Notes: a model not told the origin generated them from the letters alone. Numbered from the stretch's first letter, positions 8,250 through 17,588 are shown. The stretch: DNA of 64,000 bases from Mesorhizobium japonicum MAFF 303099 (GCF_000009625.1 NC_002678.2:4806001-4870000), one strand, 5' to 3'. Numbers and translations are program-made.

Positions 8250-8972
8250 ATGCACAGCCTGGCTGTGAGAAGGGGTCACGGCGTTTGTTCCGTGACGTCG
8301 CCGCAGCGTGGCTTTGCTTTCTTGGCCAGCTTGACGAACCGGCTCCCAACGAGCCGAAGGCCCATTGTGAGAAGGTCGACGACTTCATCGCCTATCAACA
8401 TGATGAGCGTAGCTTGTCGGCGAGCACCCTATCAGCGCACGCCATTTATCTTCGACACAGACGCAGCCACTCGGTTGCTCGCTCTTGCCAAGGCGCTTCC
8501 AAGTCATGGCAGTACGATCGAGCGTGGCAACACATATTTCGTACTGTTGCTTTACGGACTGGGATTGCGTGTCGGCGAGGCCTGCCGGCTATGCCTCAAA
8601 GACGTCGATCTGGAACGGCGGCTGCTCGTTATCCGGGAGACCAAGTTCTACAAGAGCCGCCTCGTCCCATTTGGGCCGAAGCTCGGAGCACTTCTGGGCC
8701 AGCATCTGCATCAACGCCAGACTACGGCGCTCGCAACTAATACTGCGGACGATCAGCCGCTGTTTTGCTTGCGCAGAGGTCGTTCGATCAATCCTGGGAC
8801 CATCAGCCAGACCTTTCACGCTATGGTCCCGAGCCTAAATCTGCGGATCCCACCCGGCATTTCGCCTCCACGCCTGCACGATCTGAGACATAACTCCGAG
8901 TGCCGGATTATTCCGAGTGACGGCCGGGAGGCCAACGGATACGGGGGATCTCTGGCTGTTGGGTCGGCATTA

Positions 8973-9971
8973 TCAGAGGCTCTTCAGGAATGCGAGGAGA
9001 TGGTCGTCGGGCTTGTAGCGGCCCAACCGGATGTCGGCCGTGTCGGTCCTTGCCAGAGCTTGCTCCTTGAGCTTCATGTCGGCCTGAAGATAGATGGCGG
9101 TGGTTTCGACCGACTCGTGGCCCAGCCACAGAGCGATGACCGAGCGGTCGACGCCGTGCTGGAGCAGGTCCATTGCCAGGGTATGCCTCAGGACATGCGG
9201 CGTTACGTGCTTGCTGGCCAGCGATGGGCAGTCGCGACGTGCGACGGCGAGGTGCTTGTTCAGCAGGTATTGAAGTGCGTCGTGACTCAATGACGTGCCG
9301 CTTATCGTCGGGAAGGCAGGATCGGCGCTCCGCCCGCGTCGCTCGGCAAGCCAGGCACGCAGCACCGTGACCGTATCCTTGCGAAGCGGTGTGTTGCGGA
9401 GTTTTCGGCCCTTTCCCTGGCATTGCACATAGGCGGCCGGGCCGAGGACAATGTCCTCGCAGCGAAGGCCGACGATTTCGGCAGCACGCAGGCCGGTCTG
9501 CACGGCCAGCAACAGAAGCGCCCGGTCACGGCGCCCGATCCAGCTGCCGAGGTCGGGAGCGGCGAGCAAGGCGGCCACTTCGATGCTGGTGAGGAAGGCG
9601 ACCGGCCGGCGAACATAACGCTTGCTCGGGATGGCGAGCACACGCTGCGCCAATGCGCTGTGTTCCGGCGCATGCAACGCCACATAGCGGAAGAAGGAAT
9701 GGATGGCGGCAAGACGGACATTGCGGCTGCGGGCGCTGTTGTCGCGGTCGCGTTCGAGATGATCGAGGAAGGCGCCGAGGAACGCGGTGTCGAGATCCGG
9801 CAAGGTGACGTGCGAGGCCCCCTTGCGTAGCTGCCGCTGGGCATAGGCCAGCAGCAGGCAGAAGGTATCGCGGTAGCTCGCAAGCGTATGCGGGCTTGCC
9901 TGTCGTTGTCTGATGAGGCGATCGGTGAAGAAGGCCTCAAGAAGAGCGGGGAACGTTGGGGCGGCGCTCAT
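8973..9971 (-). CDS. ritC: RIT tyrosine recombinase, third gene
   Basis: 332 residues from ATG 9971, which overlaps the stop of the preceding recombinase as ATGA. It has a SAM-like core-binding domain (SPHTLASYRDTFCLLLAY) and the catalytic domain with R in GLRAAEIVGL, H-x-x-R in PHVLRHTLAMDLL, the second H in WLGHESVETTAIY and the nucleophilic tyrosine three residues from the end of that string. All catalytic residues are intact. RIT recombinases act together; how the work is divided is not established. Confidence 0.88.
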   Translation of the reverse strand: MSAAPTFPALLEAFFTDRLIRQRQASPHTLASYRDTFCLLLAYAQRQLRKGASHVTLPDLDTAFLGAFLDHLERDRDNSARSRNVRLAAIHSFFRYVALHAPEHSALAQRVLAIPSKRYVRRPVAFLTSIEVAALLAAPDLGSWIGRRDRALLLLAVQTGLRAAEIVGLRCEDIVLGPAAYVQCQGKGRKLRNTPLRKDTVTVLRAWLAERRGRSADPAFPTISGTSLSHDALQYLLNKHLAVARRDCPSLASKHVTPHVLRHTLAMDLLQHGVDRSVIALWLGHESVETTAIYLQADMKLKEQALARTDTADIRLGRYKPDDHLLAFLKSL

Positions 9972-10906
9972 GGGCGGGATTCCGGCTGAGATTGTTCTGC
10001 CCGCAGCAGCGCTTGCTGCAGCAGCTCCGGCGTTGCCGTCAAATACCAATAGGTGTCGGTGATGTGGGCATGGCCGAGATAGGTCGCCAACTCGGGCAGG
10101 TGGCGTTCGACATCGACGCCGTTGCGATACCAGCGCAGCAATGTTGTCACGGCCAGTCGGTGGCGAAGGTCGTGCAGGCGTGGCCCGCGGGAGTCATTGG
10201 CGCCGCGGAGGCCGACCTCGCGCGACAGCTTGACGAACGTCCACCGCACGGCCCATTCGGTCAAACGCGTCCCGCGCTCGGAAAGGAAGAAGCTGGAGCT
10301 CACCGGATTCGGGCATGACCGGTCTCGGCTGGCCGCATAGATTTTGAGGGCGTCTTGCGTCGAGGGGTGAAGCGGCACATAGCGCGACTTGCCGAACTTC
10401 GTGTCGCGAACCGTCAGGATGCCATCAACGAGATCGGTGTCGCCGCGATCGAGACGCAGCGGTTCGTTACAGCGCAGACCGGTCGCCGCGTACAAGCCGA
10501 AGAGCGTGGCATAAGTCTGCGGGCGAAGGCCGACTGTCGACGGCAAGAGCTTTGCCGCGTCGATCAGTCGGGTGATCTCTTCGTCGCGATAAATATAGGG
10601 GGACGATGGTCGACGATACCGGTGAGGAAGAAGGTCGGTCGGCGGGACGACGGTCCGCGGGTCAATGGCGCTGCAATAGCGCGCGAACCGGCGAACCATC
10701 GCCAACCGGTTGGCCCACTGGGCGGGCTGTGCCTCTGCCGGCTGCATGGCCCAGGCCAGGGCAATCTCGGTGGTGATGAAGGTGGCGCCGGAAGATTCGG
10801 CAAAGACAACGAAGCGCTGCAGCAACCGTCCGGAAAGACGCAGCTTATGGGCGAGGGCGCGGCGCGCGGCCAGGTACTCTTCGAGCGCCGCTTGCAACGC
10901 GCTCAT
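9968..10906 (-). CDS. ritB: RIT tyrosine recombinase, second gene
   Basis: 312 residues; starts MSALQAALEEYLAARRAL, typical of the middle RIT recombinase. Catalytic residues are visible in GLRCNEPLRL (R), LHDLRHRLAVTTLLRWY (H-x-x-R) and YLGHAHITDTYWYL (H and Y). ATGA overlaps join it to the genes on both sides, so the three are translated together. It is the same subtype as the interrupted gene at 8250-12516, whose C-terminus GHGDISSTAVYLTPTPELLE aligns with its own, so element and target are related. Confidence 0.88.
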   Translation of the reverse strand: MSALQAALEEYLAARRALAHKLRLSGRLLQRFVVFAESSGATFITTEIALAWAMQPAEAQPAQWANRLAMVRRFARYCSAIDPRTVVPPTDLLPHRYRRPSSPYIYRDEEITRLIDAAKLLPSTVGLRPQTYATLFGLYAATGLRCNEPLRLDRGDTDLVDGILTVRDTKFGKSRYVPLHPSTQDALKIYAASRDRSCPNPVSSSFFLSERGTRLTEWAVRWTFVKLSREVGLRGANDSRGPRLHDLRHRLAVTTLLRWYRNGVDVERHLPELATYLGHAHITDTYWYLTATPELLQQALLRAEQSQPESRP

Positions 10907-12126
10907 GATGCGACTCCTGGCCAGGGTAGCGCAATGGCACGCAACGCCGCGATGTCGACTTTGGCATAGATCTGTGTCGTGTTCGGCTGGCTGTGGCGGA
11001 GAAGTTGACCGATTTCAACGAGCGAGGCGCCGCGGCGCAGCAGATCGGTGGCGAGTGAGTGACGCAACAGGTGCGCACCCTTGAACGCCGGCGTCAGACC
11101 GGCGCGCTTGAGCGCACGACGGACGATGCAGCAAATAGTCGACTGGCTGACAAAGCCGCGTCTGGGAGCCCGCGTGCGAATGAAGACACGGCGTGTTGAG
11201 CAAGCAGGCCGATCCTGCCGCAGATAGTCGACCAAGGCGGCACCGACATCCGCCGGCAGTGGCAGCCGCGCCAGCCGTTGACCCTTGCCATGCACGACGA
11301 TCTCGCCGCAATCCCAGTCGAGATCGTCCAGGGTCAGGGCCGAGACTTCGCCACCCCGTAAGCCGAGGCGCGCGAGCAGCATCAGAACCGCGTAGTCCCT
11401 GCGGCCGGCCGGTGTTCTCCTGTCGCAAGACGCAAGGAGCCGTTCGACCTGTTCTGCACGCAGCGCCTTCGGCAAGTGTGCCAAGCGCCAGCCGGCGATC
11501 CCAGGCACCGCGACAGCGAGATCGGTCGCAAGCAAACCGCGTTGCTGCAGGAAGCGCAGAAACGAACGCAGCGCCGTGACCGCCAACTTGGCGCGGCCGA
11601 GCGACCCGGCCTGGGCTCGCCGCACGATGAACCGATGAACGTCGCCCACTCGCAGGTGGTCGAAACCCGGATCCTTGCCGCCAAACTGTTCGTCCAGGAA
11701 CCCACGAATAATCGGCAGATAATTCGTCAATGTCGATGCCGAGAGACCACGCTCCTTGCGCAGGAATTCCCCAAATGCGTCGATCAGCTTACCCTTGGCG
11801 CTCGTATCGACCTCTGGCAGCAGCACCGGCACGCCGCCCGTGTCGCGCAGATATCGTACCAACTGCCGAATGGTCCAAGCATCGCCACGCCTCGGGCGCA
11901 GACCAAGTTCCGTCAGAAATAGATCTGCGTCCTCTTCCCCGAGCAAGCTCAGCGGAACATCCTGCCTCTCCACCCAAGCACTGAAACCGGCCAGGAGCTT
12001 AATCTTCTGCTGAACAGTCGTTTTGGCGTATCCCTGGCCATCGAGCAAAGCCTCGAAACCATCCAGGTGGCTAGCCAATCGGCCTATCCAGCGATCTTTG
12101 GCTAGCGCCTCATTCAGATCAATCAT
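10903..12126 (-). CDS. ritA: RIT tyrosine recombinase, first gene
   Basis: 407 residues, the longest of the trio, with an N-terminal extension before the core-binding domain (KERGLSASTLTNYLPIIRGF). Catalytic residues lie in GLRGGEVSALTL (R), HLLRHSLATDLL (H-x-x-R), LLRHSQPNTTQIYAKVD (H and Y). The first gene of the operon; the promoter should lie between 12126 and the right-hand repeats. The gene is intact, so the whole trio appears functional. Confidence 0.88.
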   Translation of the reverse strand: MIDLNEALAKDRWIGRLASHLDGFEALLDGQGYAKTTVQQKIKLLAGFSAWVERQDVPLSLLGEEDADLFLTELGLRPRRGDAWTIRQLVRYLRDTGGVPVLLPEVDTSAKGKLIDAFGEFLRKERGLSASTLTNYLPIIRGFLDEQFGGKDPGFDHLRVGDVHRFIVRRAQAGSLGRAKLAVTALRSFLRFLQQRGLLATDLAVAVPGIAGWRLAHLPKALRAEQVERLLASCDRRTPAGRRDYAVLMLLARLGLRGGEVSALTLDDLDWDCGEIVVHGKGQRLARLPLPADVGAALVDYLRQDRPACSTRRVFIRTRAPRRGFVSQSTICCIVRRALKRAGLTPAFKGAHLLRHSLATDLLRRGASLVEIGQLLRHSQPNTTQIYAKVDIAALRAIALPWPGVAS

Positions 12127-12253
12127 CGTCTGTCTCTCCCTATAGCGTGGGAAAGTCCACGCTCAGAAAGAGCAGCCGAATAATGTCGAGCAATCAACGG
12201 CCGACGCTGATCCAATTACTTGCAATCATGAGAAAATTACGCCGCGGCGATGG

Positions 12254-12321
12254 CGTCACTCGGAATAATCCGGCACCCGGAATTATGCCTCTAATTCCGC
12301 ATGCGGAATTAGCGGCACTCG
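12254..12321. repeat. Double terminal repeat at the right end of the RIT element
   Basis: The inner repeat (12254-12281) mirrors the left terminus at 8895-8922 with one mismatch. An outer, diverged copy follows, ending GCGGCACTCG at 12321. Between and within them is a perfect 22-base palindrome at 12291-12312 with half-site CTAATTCCGCA. The left end has only one such unit, so the element is asymmetric. Confidence 0.75.
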
Positions 12322-12512
12322 TTTGCCGTTGGCACACTCACGCGCTGGTACAGGCTCGATCCTCAGACGAAGCTTCTTGCGCTCTCGACTTTCATGGGGC
12401 ACGGCGACATCAGTTCCACTGCGGTGTATCTGACGCCGACCCCGGAGCTTCTCGAACACGCCAACCGACGCTTCCGTGCCTTTGCCGCGGCAACGCTCGC
12501 GGAGGATCGGTC

Positions 12513-12695
12513 ATGACCCTCTCCCTCGGTACACTGGTCCAATTATTTTTTGCTGATCATCTTCCGGTTCAGAAGGGGCTGCGGCTCGGTTCGATCCGCA
12601 GTTATCGTGACATGATCCGCCCGTTCCCGTGCTTCGTGTCCGAGCAGCGTGGCCGCAGAATTACTGCACTGGCCCTTGATGACCTGACGTTCGAC
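12513..12695 (+). pseudogene. N-terminal fragment of a third recombinase of the target RIT-like operon
   Basis: ATG 12513 overlaps the stop of the split recombinase as ATGA and reads MTLSLGTLVQLFFADHLPVQ, then RLGSIRSYRDMIRPFPCFV and LALDDLTFD, matching the core-binding domain of a RitC-type recombinase. The frame remains open beyond this point but loses resemblance at about 12695, where another element has replaced it. With the split gene before it this shows that the host locus was itself a RIT-like trio. Confidence 0.75.
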
Positions 12696-12763
12696 CCGCG
12701 GCCCATCTTCGAAATACCGGCTCAAACCGTAGCCAGCCACATAATGGCGTCGGACACAAAAGT

Positions 12764-12791
12764 GCGATTTTGTTCCCGGGAACAAAATCGC
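12764..12791. repeat. Perfect 28-base palindrome at an element junction
   Basis: The half-site GCGATTTTGTTCCC is followed immediately by its exact reverse complement, with no spacer. It sits where the truncated istA frame loses homology (after Cys-Asp, coded TGCGAT) and faces the truncated recombinase. It may be a fused pair of element ends or a cruciform-forming site. Confidence 0.8.
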
Positions 12792-13404
12792 AGACAATTA
12801 GGCGCGGGACGCCGCCAAAAAAGCGGAACATGCGCACATGCGAGCCAATCCAGTCCGGCAGGGTCTGGCTCCAGGTCGCCTCGGCGGAGGTGTAGCTCGA
12901 CGCGCCGAGCACCCTGAGAAAGATCTCGGCCTCGCGGATCTCCCCGGTCTTGCGGTCCGCGATAGGCAGCTTCTTGCCGGAGTAGTCGACGAACACCTTG
13001 TCACCGGCGACATGCTCCTGGCGCATCGTTGGCGACAGCCGCCGCTCGAAGCCTCTAAAGAGATCACAAAAACGACTGTACGCGTAGCCTTCAGGATGAA
13101 CCGCCCCATACTCTTCCCACAGGATCGGCAGCGTCACGCCCGGCTTCTTCAGTTCGACGGCCAGCGCCCCCTAGTCAGGCTCGGTGCGTCGGCGTATCCC
13201 TTGTTTGACGCCCTGACGGGAGAAGAGCCGATGTTCGAGAACATCGTCAGTCAGCTCCGCCGGCAACGGCCAGGAAAGGCCAGCGGCAGTCGCTCGCTCT
13301 ATGTTGTCCTGCACCGTACCGCGGGCAATCCCAAGCATGGTGCCAACGTCGCGAACGCTTATGCCGTCCGCGTTTAGGCGAAGCAGTTGTCTCAATTGTC
13401 TCAT
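12786..13404 (-). pseudogene. IS21-family transposase IstA, truncated with internal stop
   Basis: From 13404 the frame reads a helix-turn-helix (GISVRDVGTMLGIARGTVQD), reaches RRTEPD and meets a TAG where related proteins have tryptophan, then continues in the same frame with GALAVELKKPGVTLPILWEE, the integrase-core start VDYSGKKLPI and GGVPRLIVCD. After that the frame runs into unrelated sequence at the palindrome, so the C-terminal half and istB are missing. One nonsense mutation plus truncation make it inactive. Confidence 0.85.
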
Positions 13405-13573
13405 GGTCAGCCCTTCTTCTCTTCGGCATGCGTCTCCTCAACCGTCGAGGAAATGCATGCTAAGGTTGCTGACCCAAAGGCACTATCCAGGCTTCAAAAC
13501 TGTCCGGTATTTAATCGGAATCGCGTCCGGTGCGGCGCGACAATGAAGCTGCGAGCGCGCTCTCATCAGAATT

Positions 13574-15328
13574 GGGATCTTCCGCATATTTGGTGCAGAG
13601 GCGGCGTTCCCTTGGTTGCCCCGTCTGTTTCGCACGGTCGTTAGGCGGCTGCCAGTAGCCTGTTTCTCAGCAGCGGATACCCGGAGCGCCCATACATCTG
13701 GCGCTTGATGGTCTTGAGACGGTTGATCTGTCCCTCGATGGGGTGCTCCAGGGCTGGGTGATTGCGGCCCGAACAGCCGCAATGTCACGGCCGATGCCTG
13801 CTGCAAGAGAAGCCAGTTCGCTGTCCGTGGCGTCCTCGATCCATTGCTCGAGGCCGGCTTCATCGTCGCCGCGTATCAGTGCAGCGAAACGTCGAGCCAG
13901 GTCACCCGCCTGCAAGAGCTCCGGCGCGCAGTCATAGAGATGGCCCAAGAATTGCTCGGTCTGCTCATCGAGCAAAGTCGGGTCTTCGCTCAGCAGCCAT
14001 GCACAGTTTCGGCGCGACGGCGGCCGCCATCGCGCATTTGACGGAGCGGTCGATGAGCACTGCTGGCGGGCGGCGGTCCACCTGTAGACGGTCGCCCTGC
14101 TGCCTGCAAAGCCGCGGCCCTTGATTTCGCTCCACAGGTGCAACCCGTTGCGTTGGCCTTCCTGCCAGCGTCCTTCGAGATACTCCTGGAAAGGATCCAT
14201 GAGAACCGAGCGCGCGGGCGGCCGCCGGTGCTCGGGCTCCCCGCCCGCTGCAAGCCCGCGCTCGACCGTTCTCACGCTCATGCCGGTCCGGGGCGCGATC
14301 TGTCGCGGCGACATGCCGGTCGTCCGCAAATCAAGGACTTCAGCATAGAGTTCACTGCGCTGGTTGCGGCGCGACCGGCGCAGGCAATCAAGCTTCGGGG
14401 AAGTCTCCACTGATGGTTCCGGATTGGCGTCGTCATCGCCACTCATCTCGGCCATCATCGCCTTTCCGGCGGCACTGACCGCTTTGCGATGGCGGCCGAG
14501 GGCCAGACGCAACGCTTCGCCCAAATTCTGGAGAAGATGCCAGCGGTCGGCGACCTGCGTTGCATCGGGAGCACCGCGACGGGCGCCGTCAGCATAAACG
14601 CCGGCGCGATCGCGAGCGATGACTTCGATGCCCGGATGACGTTTCAGCCATGACGCGACAGTGTTGGCATTTCGGTCCGGCAACAGATCGAGGACGCGGT
14701 TGCGCTCCAGATCGCAGATGATCGTTCCGTAGCGCTGTCCCTTGCGCCAGGCCCAGTCGTCGATGCCGACCACCCGCGGCGCGTCCGGGGGCTCGAACCC
14801 GGCTGAGCGGATCATCCGCAGCAGCGTATCGCCGCTTACCGGCATGGCGAGTTTGCGCGACAGGCGCGAGCCGGATTCACCGCCGACCGCGAAACCGATC
14901 ACCAACTGGCTCTCACCGAGGCGGGCGGTGCGTCTCGCTTTCGGCTGCACCGTTTCCGGCAATCGTTCCGTAAAGATCCGCTGACGGCATTGCGGATTGG
15001 CGCAACGGAACCGCCTGGCGTGAAGCCGGATTTCGACAACCCGTCCCTGCCACGGCAGATCAGCCACCCGGCGCATGTAGTGGCTGTGGACGCGGCCGGT
15101 TCCGCAGCCGCAGGAGGGACAGCACGATTCTGTCGCCTTCGGCCGGGCTACAAGCACCATTTTGTCGGCCTGTGGGAGAATTTGGACAATCGAAAGCTCG
15201 GGCGAGACCAGCGAACGGAAGGCATGGAGCACGGGCGAATCACCGGCGTCGACTGCGATTCCGACTCTATGGACTCATTCGCACCGCCCGTGAATCCCGG
15301 CCCCTGCACCAAATATGCGGAAGATCCC
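13574..15328 (-). mobile_element. ISL3-family insertion sequence
   Basis: Perfect 25-base inverted repeats (left GGGATCTTCCGCATATTTGG, with the mirror at 15304-15328) enclose one transposase gene. The length of about 1.75 kb is normal for a large ISL3 member. The flanks show no exact 8-base duplication, so one end or the target has changed since insertion. Confidence 0.87.
13641..15232 (-). pseudogene. ISL3-family transposase with C-terminal frameshift
   Basis: About 520 codons. The N-terminus has the zinc-finger-like cysteines of ISL3 (CCPSCGCGTGRVHSHY and CANPQCRQRIF), followed by the DDE core with GIDDWAWRKGQRYGT, VIARDRAGVYADGAR and VADRWHLLQN. Near 13740 the frame shifts by one base: the expected end HPIEGQINRLKTIKRQMYGR continues in the other frame to TAA at 13641-13643. 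The frameshift removes the last catalytic glutamate region from the main frame, so the protein is probably inactive unless the shift is a sequencing error. Confidence 0.87.
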
Positions 15329-15549
15329 CAGATTGTCGCGCCACAGTCCGGCTAATTCTCGGAATCGTGTCCGGTTTTTGATCGGATTTCCGTCCGGTAA
15401 ACCGTCGGAATCCGCAATCTCGCGCCTCAGGCATGTCAGGATAAGGCCCTATGCGCCAAAGACCACTGATGTGATCGACAAGAGCCTTTTGATAGATCTG
15501 CGCTATTCTCCTGTCGCGCACGGACGAGCGCGTGGCGAAGAGCAGGGCC

Positions 15550-15987
15550 CGATGGCTGAAGCGGCCGAGTTTCTTGATGTCGATATGGATCATCTCGCCT
15601 GGGTTATCGCGCTCATAGCGTCGGATAGGTTCGGCCGGCTGATATCGCTCAGCCGCGACAGTCCGGCACGCTTGAGAACCCGGCTGACAGTGGCGGGCGA
15701 GACGCCAACCTCCATGGCGATGTGCTTGCCGGTCAACCGCTGGCGGCGCAAGGCGATGCGCTCGGCCACGGCCTGGCTGGTCAGGCTTGGGATGACGTCG
15801 GGCCGCGACGAACGGTCGGCCATGTGCTGACTTCGGTCGTATAACGCTGGAACCACCGCGCCACGATCTTGGGTGATACCCCATAAATCCGCGCCGCATG
15901 GGCTATGGAGAGGCTGCCTTTTACTACCGATAGCGCCATCTCCTCTCGACGCAGAGGCGTGAGACGGGTATTCTTGTGAATGTTCAT
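15550..15987 (-). pseudogene. IS481-family transposase remnant
   Basis: Three pieces in different frames align in order to IS481 transposases: MNIHKNTRLTPLRREEMALS with a helix-turn-helix (15987 to about 15850), MADRSSRPDV then RRQRLTGKHIAMEVGVSPAT (to about 15640), and EPIRRYERDNPGEMIHIDIK (to about 15558), which is the start of the DDE core. Frameshifts separate the pieces and the rest is missing. Confidence 0.83.
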
Positions 15988-16310
15988 TCAGACCCTCCGG
16001 TGAGTGCTGAAGCGTGGTAACTCTAATCTCCTCGGTTCGGTCCGAATGGACAACCTCCCGAAAGCTCACAGCTAGGCCGAGTCCATGTACATGACGTCGG
16101 GTTTTTCATGCGTCGCGATAGTCGCGAGCACACCGGCGCGTGGTCAAATGCTCAGCCTTGTCGTCGCTCATACACCCCCCAGAAGGAAGTCTACCTACGG
16201 CAAGTCACATCGGCCCGTCACCTGCAAAGGGGACACGTCATGAGACCACACGACAAGATCAATGAATGCCACCTGCGCCGGTGCGTGCATGTGAAGGCTT
16301 CCGATTGTTC
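15988..16310. other. Stretch without recognisable gene
   Basis: Lies between the IS481 remnant and the 3' end of the ATP-grasp gene. I see no family resemblance, clear terminator or regulatory site. Confidence 0.4.
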
Positions 16311-17537
16311 CTACTCGTCCCGGCTGGGTGTGATCGACCAAGCGAGCATGTCGACGGCATCCTGCAGTATCGCCTCGGTCTGGGCACGAGTAGGTGAGGC
16401 GGCGATGACGTGTCCGATCGGGTCTCGGTAGTCGCCTTTTCTCACGATAGGCGTCTTGGGCCCAACATAGAATTTAACCTCCGCGACACCTGGTACAGCA
16501 GCCGCCCGACTCTCGCCATCGATACAATCAAGAATGCCGTCGGCATCAGGAAGTAGGAACCGCGTAGCGGCAGCGTTTGAATGCCCTCTGCGCAAATCGC
16601 ATTCGTCGCCGATCACAAGCTTGATGTGCTCGGCGACGAGATCGACACCGTAAGCCAGCCGCACCAATTTAGGACAGGTCGCACCCGAAAGACGCGGATT
16701 GACCTCAATGATGACAGGGCCATGCTTCGTCCACCGGAGTTCGATGTTGGCCGGCCCCCAGCCAAGTCCGAGAGCGGGCAAGCAGCTCAGCGAAACGTCG
16801 GCGATGCGCTCATACTCCTCATCTGTCAGTGGGGCCGGATGGGTAGCCCCGCGAATGACGAAATGCGGTGGTGGTCCGAAATCGGTGGCTTCAATTCCCA
16901 CGACCTCATTTCCCATTATCTCAGCGCTGTAGAATGGGCCCTGGGCGAATTCTTCGACCAGTATTCGCGGCGAGGACCATAGGTGCTTCTCGCCCAACAG
17001 ATAGGTTGTATGTTCGGCCAACTCATCCACGTTTCGGCACAATCGGACACCGCTACTACCGCTGCCTGCGGCTGGCTTAAGTATCACCGGCAGGCCGATC
17101 TCGGCGGCAGCGCTTTCTACCTCCGCCTCATTCACTGCCAGGCGATAAACCGGTATTGGGACGCCGGCCGCGGCGAGGAACTGACGTTGAGTGAACTTGT
17201 CGCAACATTGTTCGATAGACTCGGGGTTTGGTCCCGGTAAACTAAAGTATTGACATAGTTTTCCAATTCTCGAATAGAGCGACTCGTCGAGAGCAGTAAA
17301 TCCAGTAATGCCGGCAATGTCATACGACCCTCGAAGACCGGAACATTCGTGGATCAGCGCTTCGATACTGTCAGTATCAACTCGGATTGCTTCAAGCTTT
17401 CTCGCCTTCAGATAGTCATACTGAGCCGGGTCGGTCGACAGAGTAATCGGCCGTAGGCCAAGATTCTGTATCGCTTGCATGTATAGCGGACCATTGCTCC
17501 TGTGACCTTCAACCAGAATCAGCGCGCGTCTTGCCAT
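16311..17537 (-). CDS. ATP-grasp domain carboxylate-amine ligase
   Basis: About 408 residues from ATG 17537 (MARRALILVEGHRSNG), which has GAGG nine bases upstream; in-frame starts at 17552 and 17588 are alternatives. The ATP-grasp fold is clear: PVILKPAAGSGSSGVRLC holds the phosphate-binding lysine and glycine loop, ILVEEFAQGPFYSAEIMG the second nucleotide-binding strand, and VIIEVNPRLSGATCPKLV the magnesium-binding E-x-N pair. Such enzymes use ATP to join a carboxylate to an amine or other nucleophile (dipeptide ligases, carnosine synthase, BioC-independent ligases). The gene stands alone between mobile elements, with atypically AT-rich upstream DNA. Substrate unknown; it could serve an amino-acid-derived metabolite with the other enzymes of the region. 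Confidence 0.85.
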   Translation of the reverse strand: MARRALILVEGHRSNGPLYMQAIQNLGLRPITLSTDPAQYDYLKARKLEAIRVDTDSIEALIHECSGLRGSYDIAGITGFTALDESLYSRIGKLCQYFSLPGPNPESIEQCCDKFTQRQFLAAAGVPIPVYRLAVNEAEVESAAAEIGLPVILKPAAGSGSSGVRLCRNVDELAEHTTYLLGEKHLWSSPRILVEEFAQGPFYSAEIMGNEVVGIEATDFGPPPHFVIRGATHPAPLTDEEYERIADVSLSCLPALGLGWGPANIELRWTKHGPVIIEVNPRLSGATCPKLVRLAYGVDLVAEHIKLVIGDECDLRRGHSNAAATRFLLPDADGILDCIDGESRAAAVPGVAEVKFYVGPKTPIVRKGDYRDPIGHVIAASPTRAQTEAILQDAVDMLAWSITPSRDE

Positions 17538-17588
17538 TGTATCAATCCTCATTTCGGCCGCCGAGGCGATCCGACTATAAATCGTCAT

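Larger units (their letters stand above)
8895..12321 (-). mobile_element. RIT element (recombinase-in-trio), complete
   Basis: Three tyrosine recombinase genes in one direction with ATGA overlaps, the defining layout of RIT elements, bounded by inverted repeats. The left end starts TCCGAGTGCCGGATTATTCC; the mirrored copy lies at 12254-12281 (27 of 28 positions) and a shorter, diverged outer copy ends at 12321. The boundaries chosen are those that precisely restore the interrupted host recombinase gene. No target duplication is seen. Confidence 0.86.
8250..12516 (+). pseudogene. RitB-like tyrosine recombinase, split by a RIT element
   Basis: The first part (about 8440-8894) reads a tyrosine recombinase from PFIFDTDAATRLLALAKALP through GLRVGEACRLCLKDVDL (catalytic R) to LHDLRHN (catalytic H-x-x-R). 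The second part (12322-12516) resumes with FAVGTLTRWYRLD and GHGDISSTAVYLTPTPELLE, carrying the last catalytic H and Y, and ends at TGA 12516. Joining 8894 to 12322 restores the reading frame and the common family string LRHNFAV. A second frame at 8285-8437 (DDFIAYQHDERSLSASTLSA) resembles a RitA-type N-terminal domain, so the front of the gene is a deletion fusion of two recombinases. Its 3' end overlaps the next recombinase by ATGA. Confidence 0.85.

Noticed and set aside
8973..9423. Long overlapping frames on both strands within the RIT genes
   Set aside because: These are shadows caused by high GC content; the ATGA-coupled recombinase frames explain the region.
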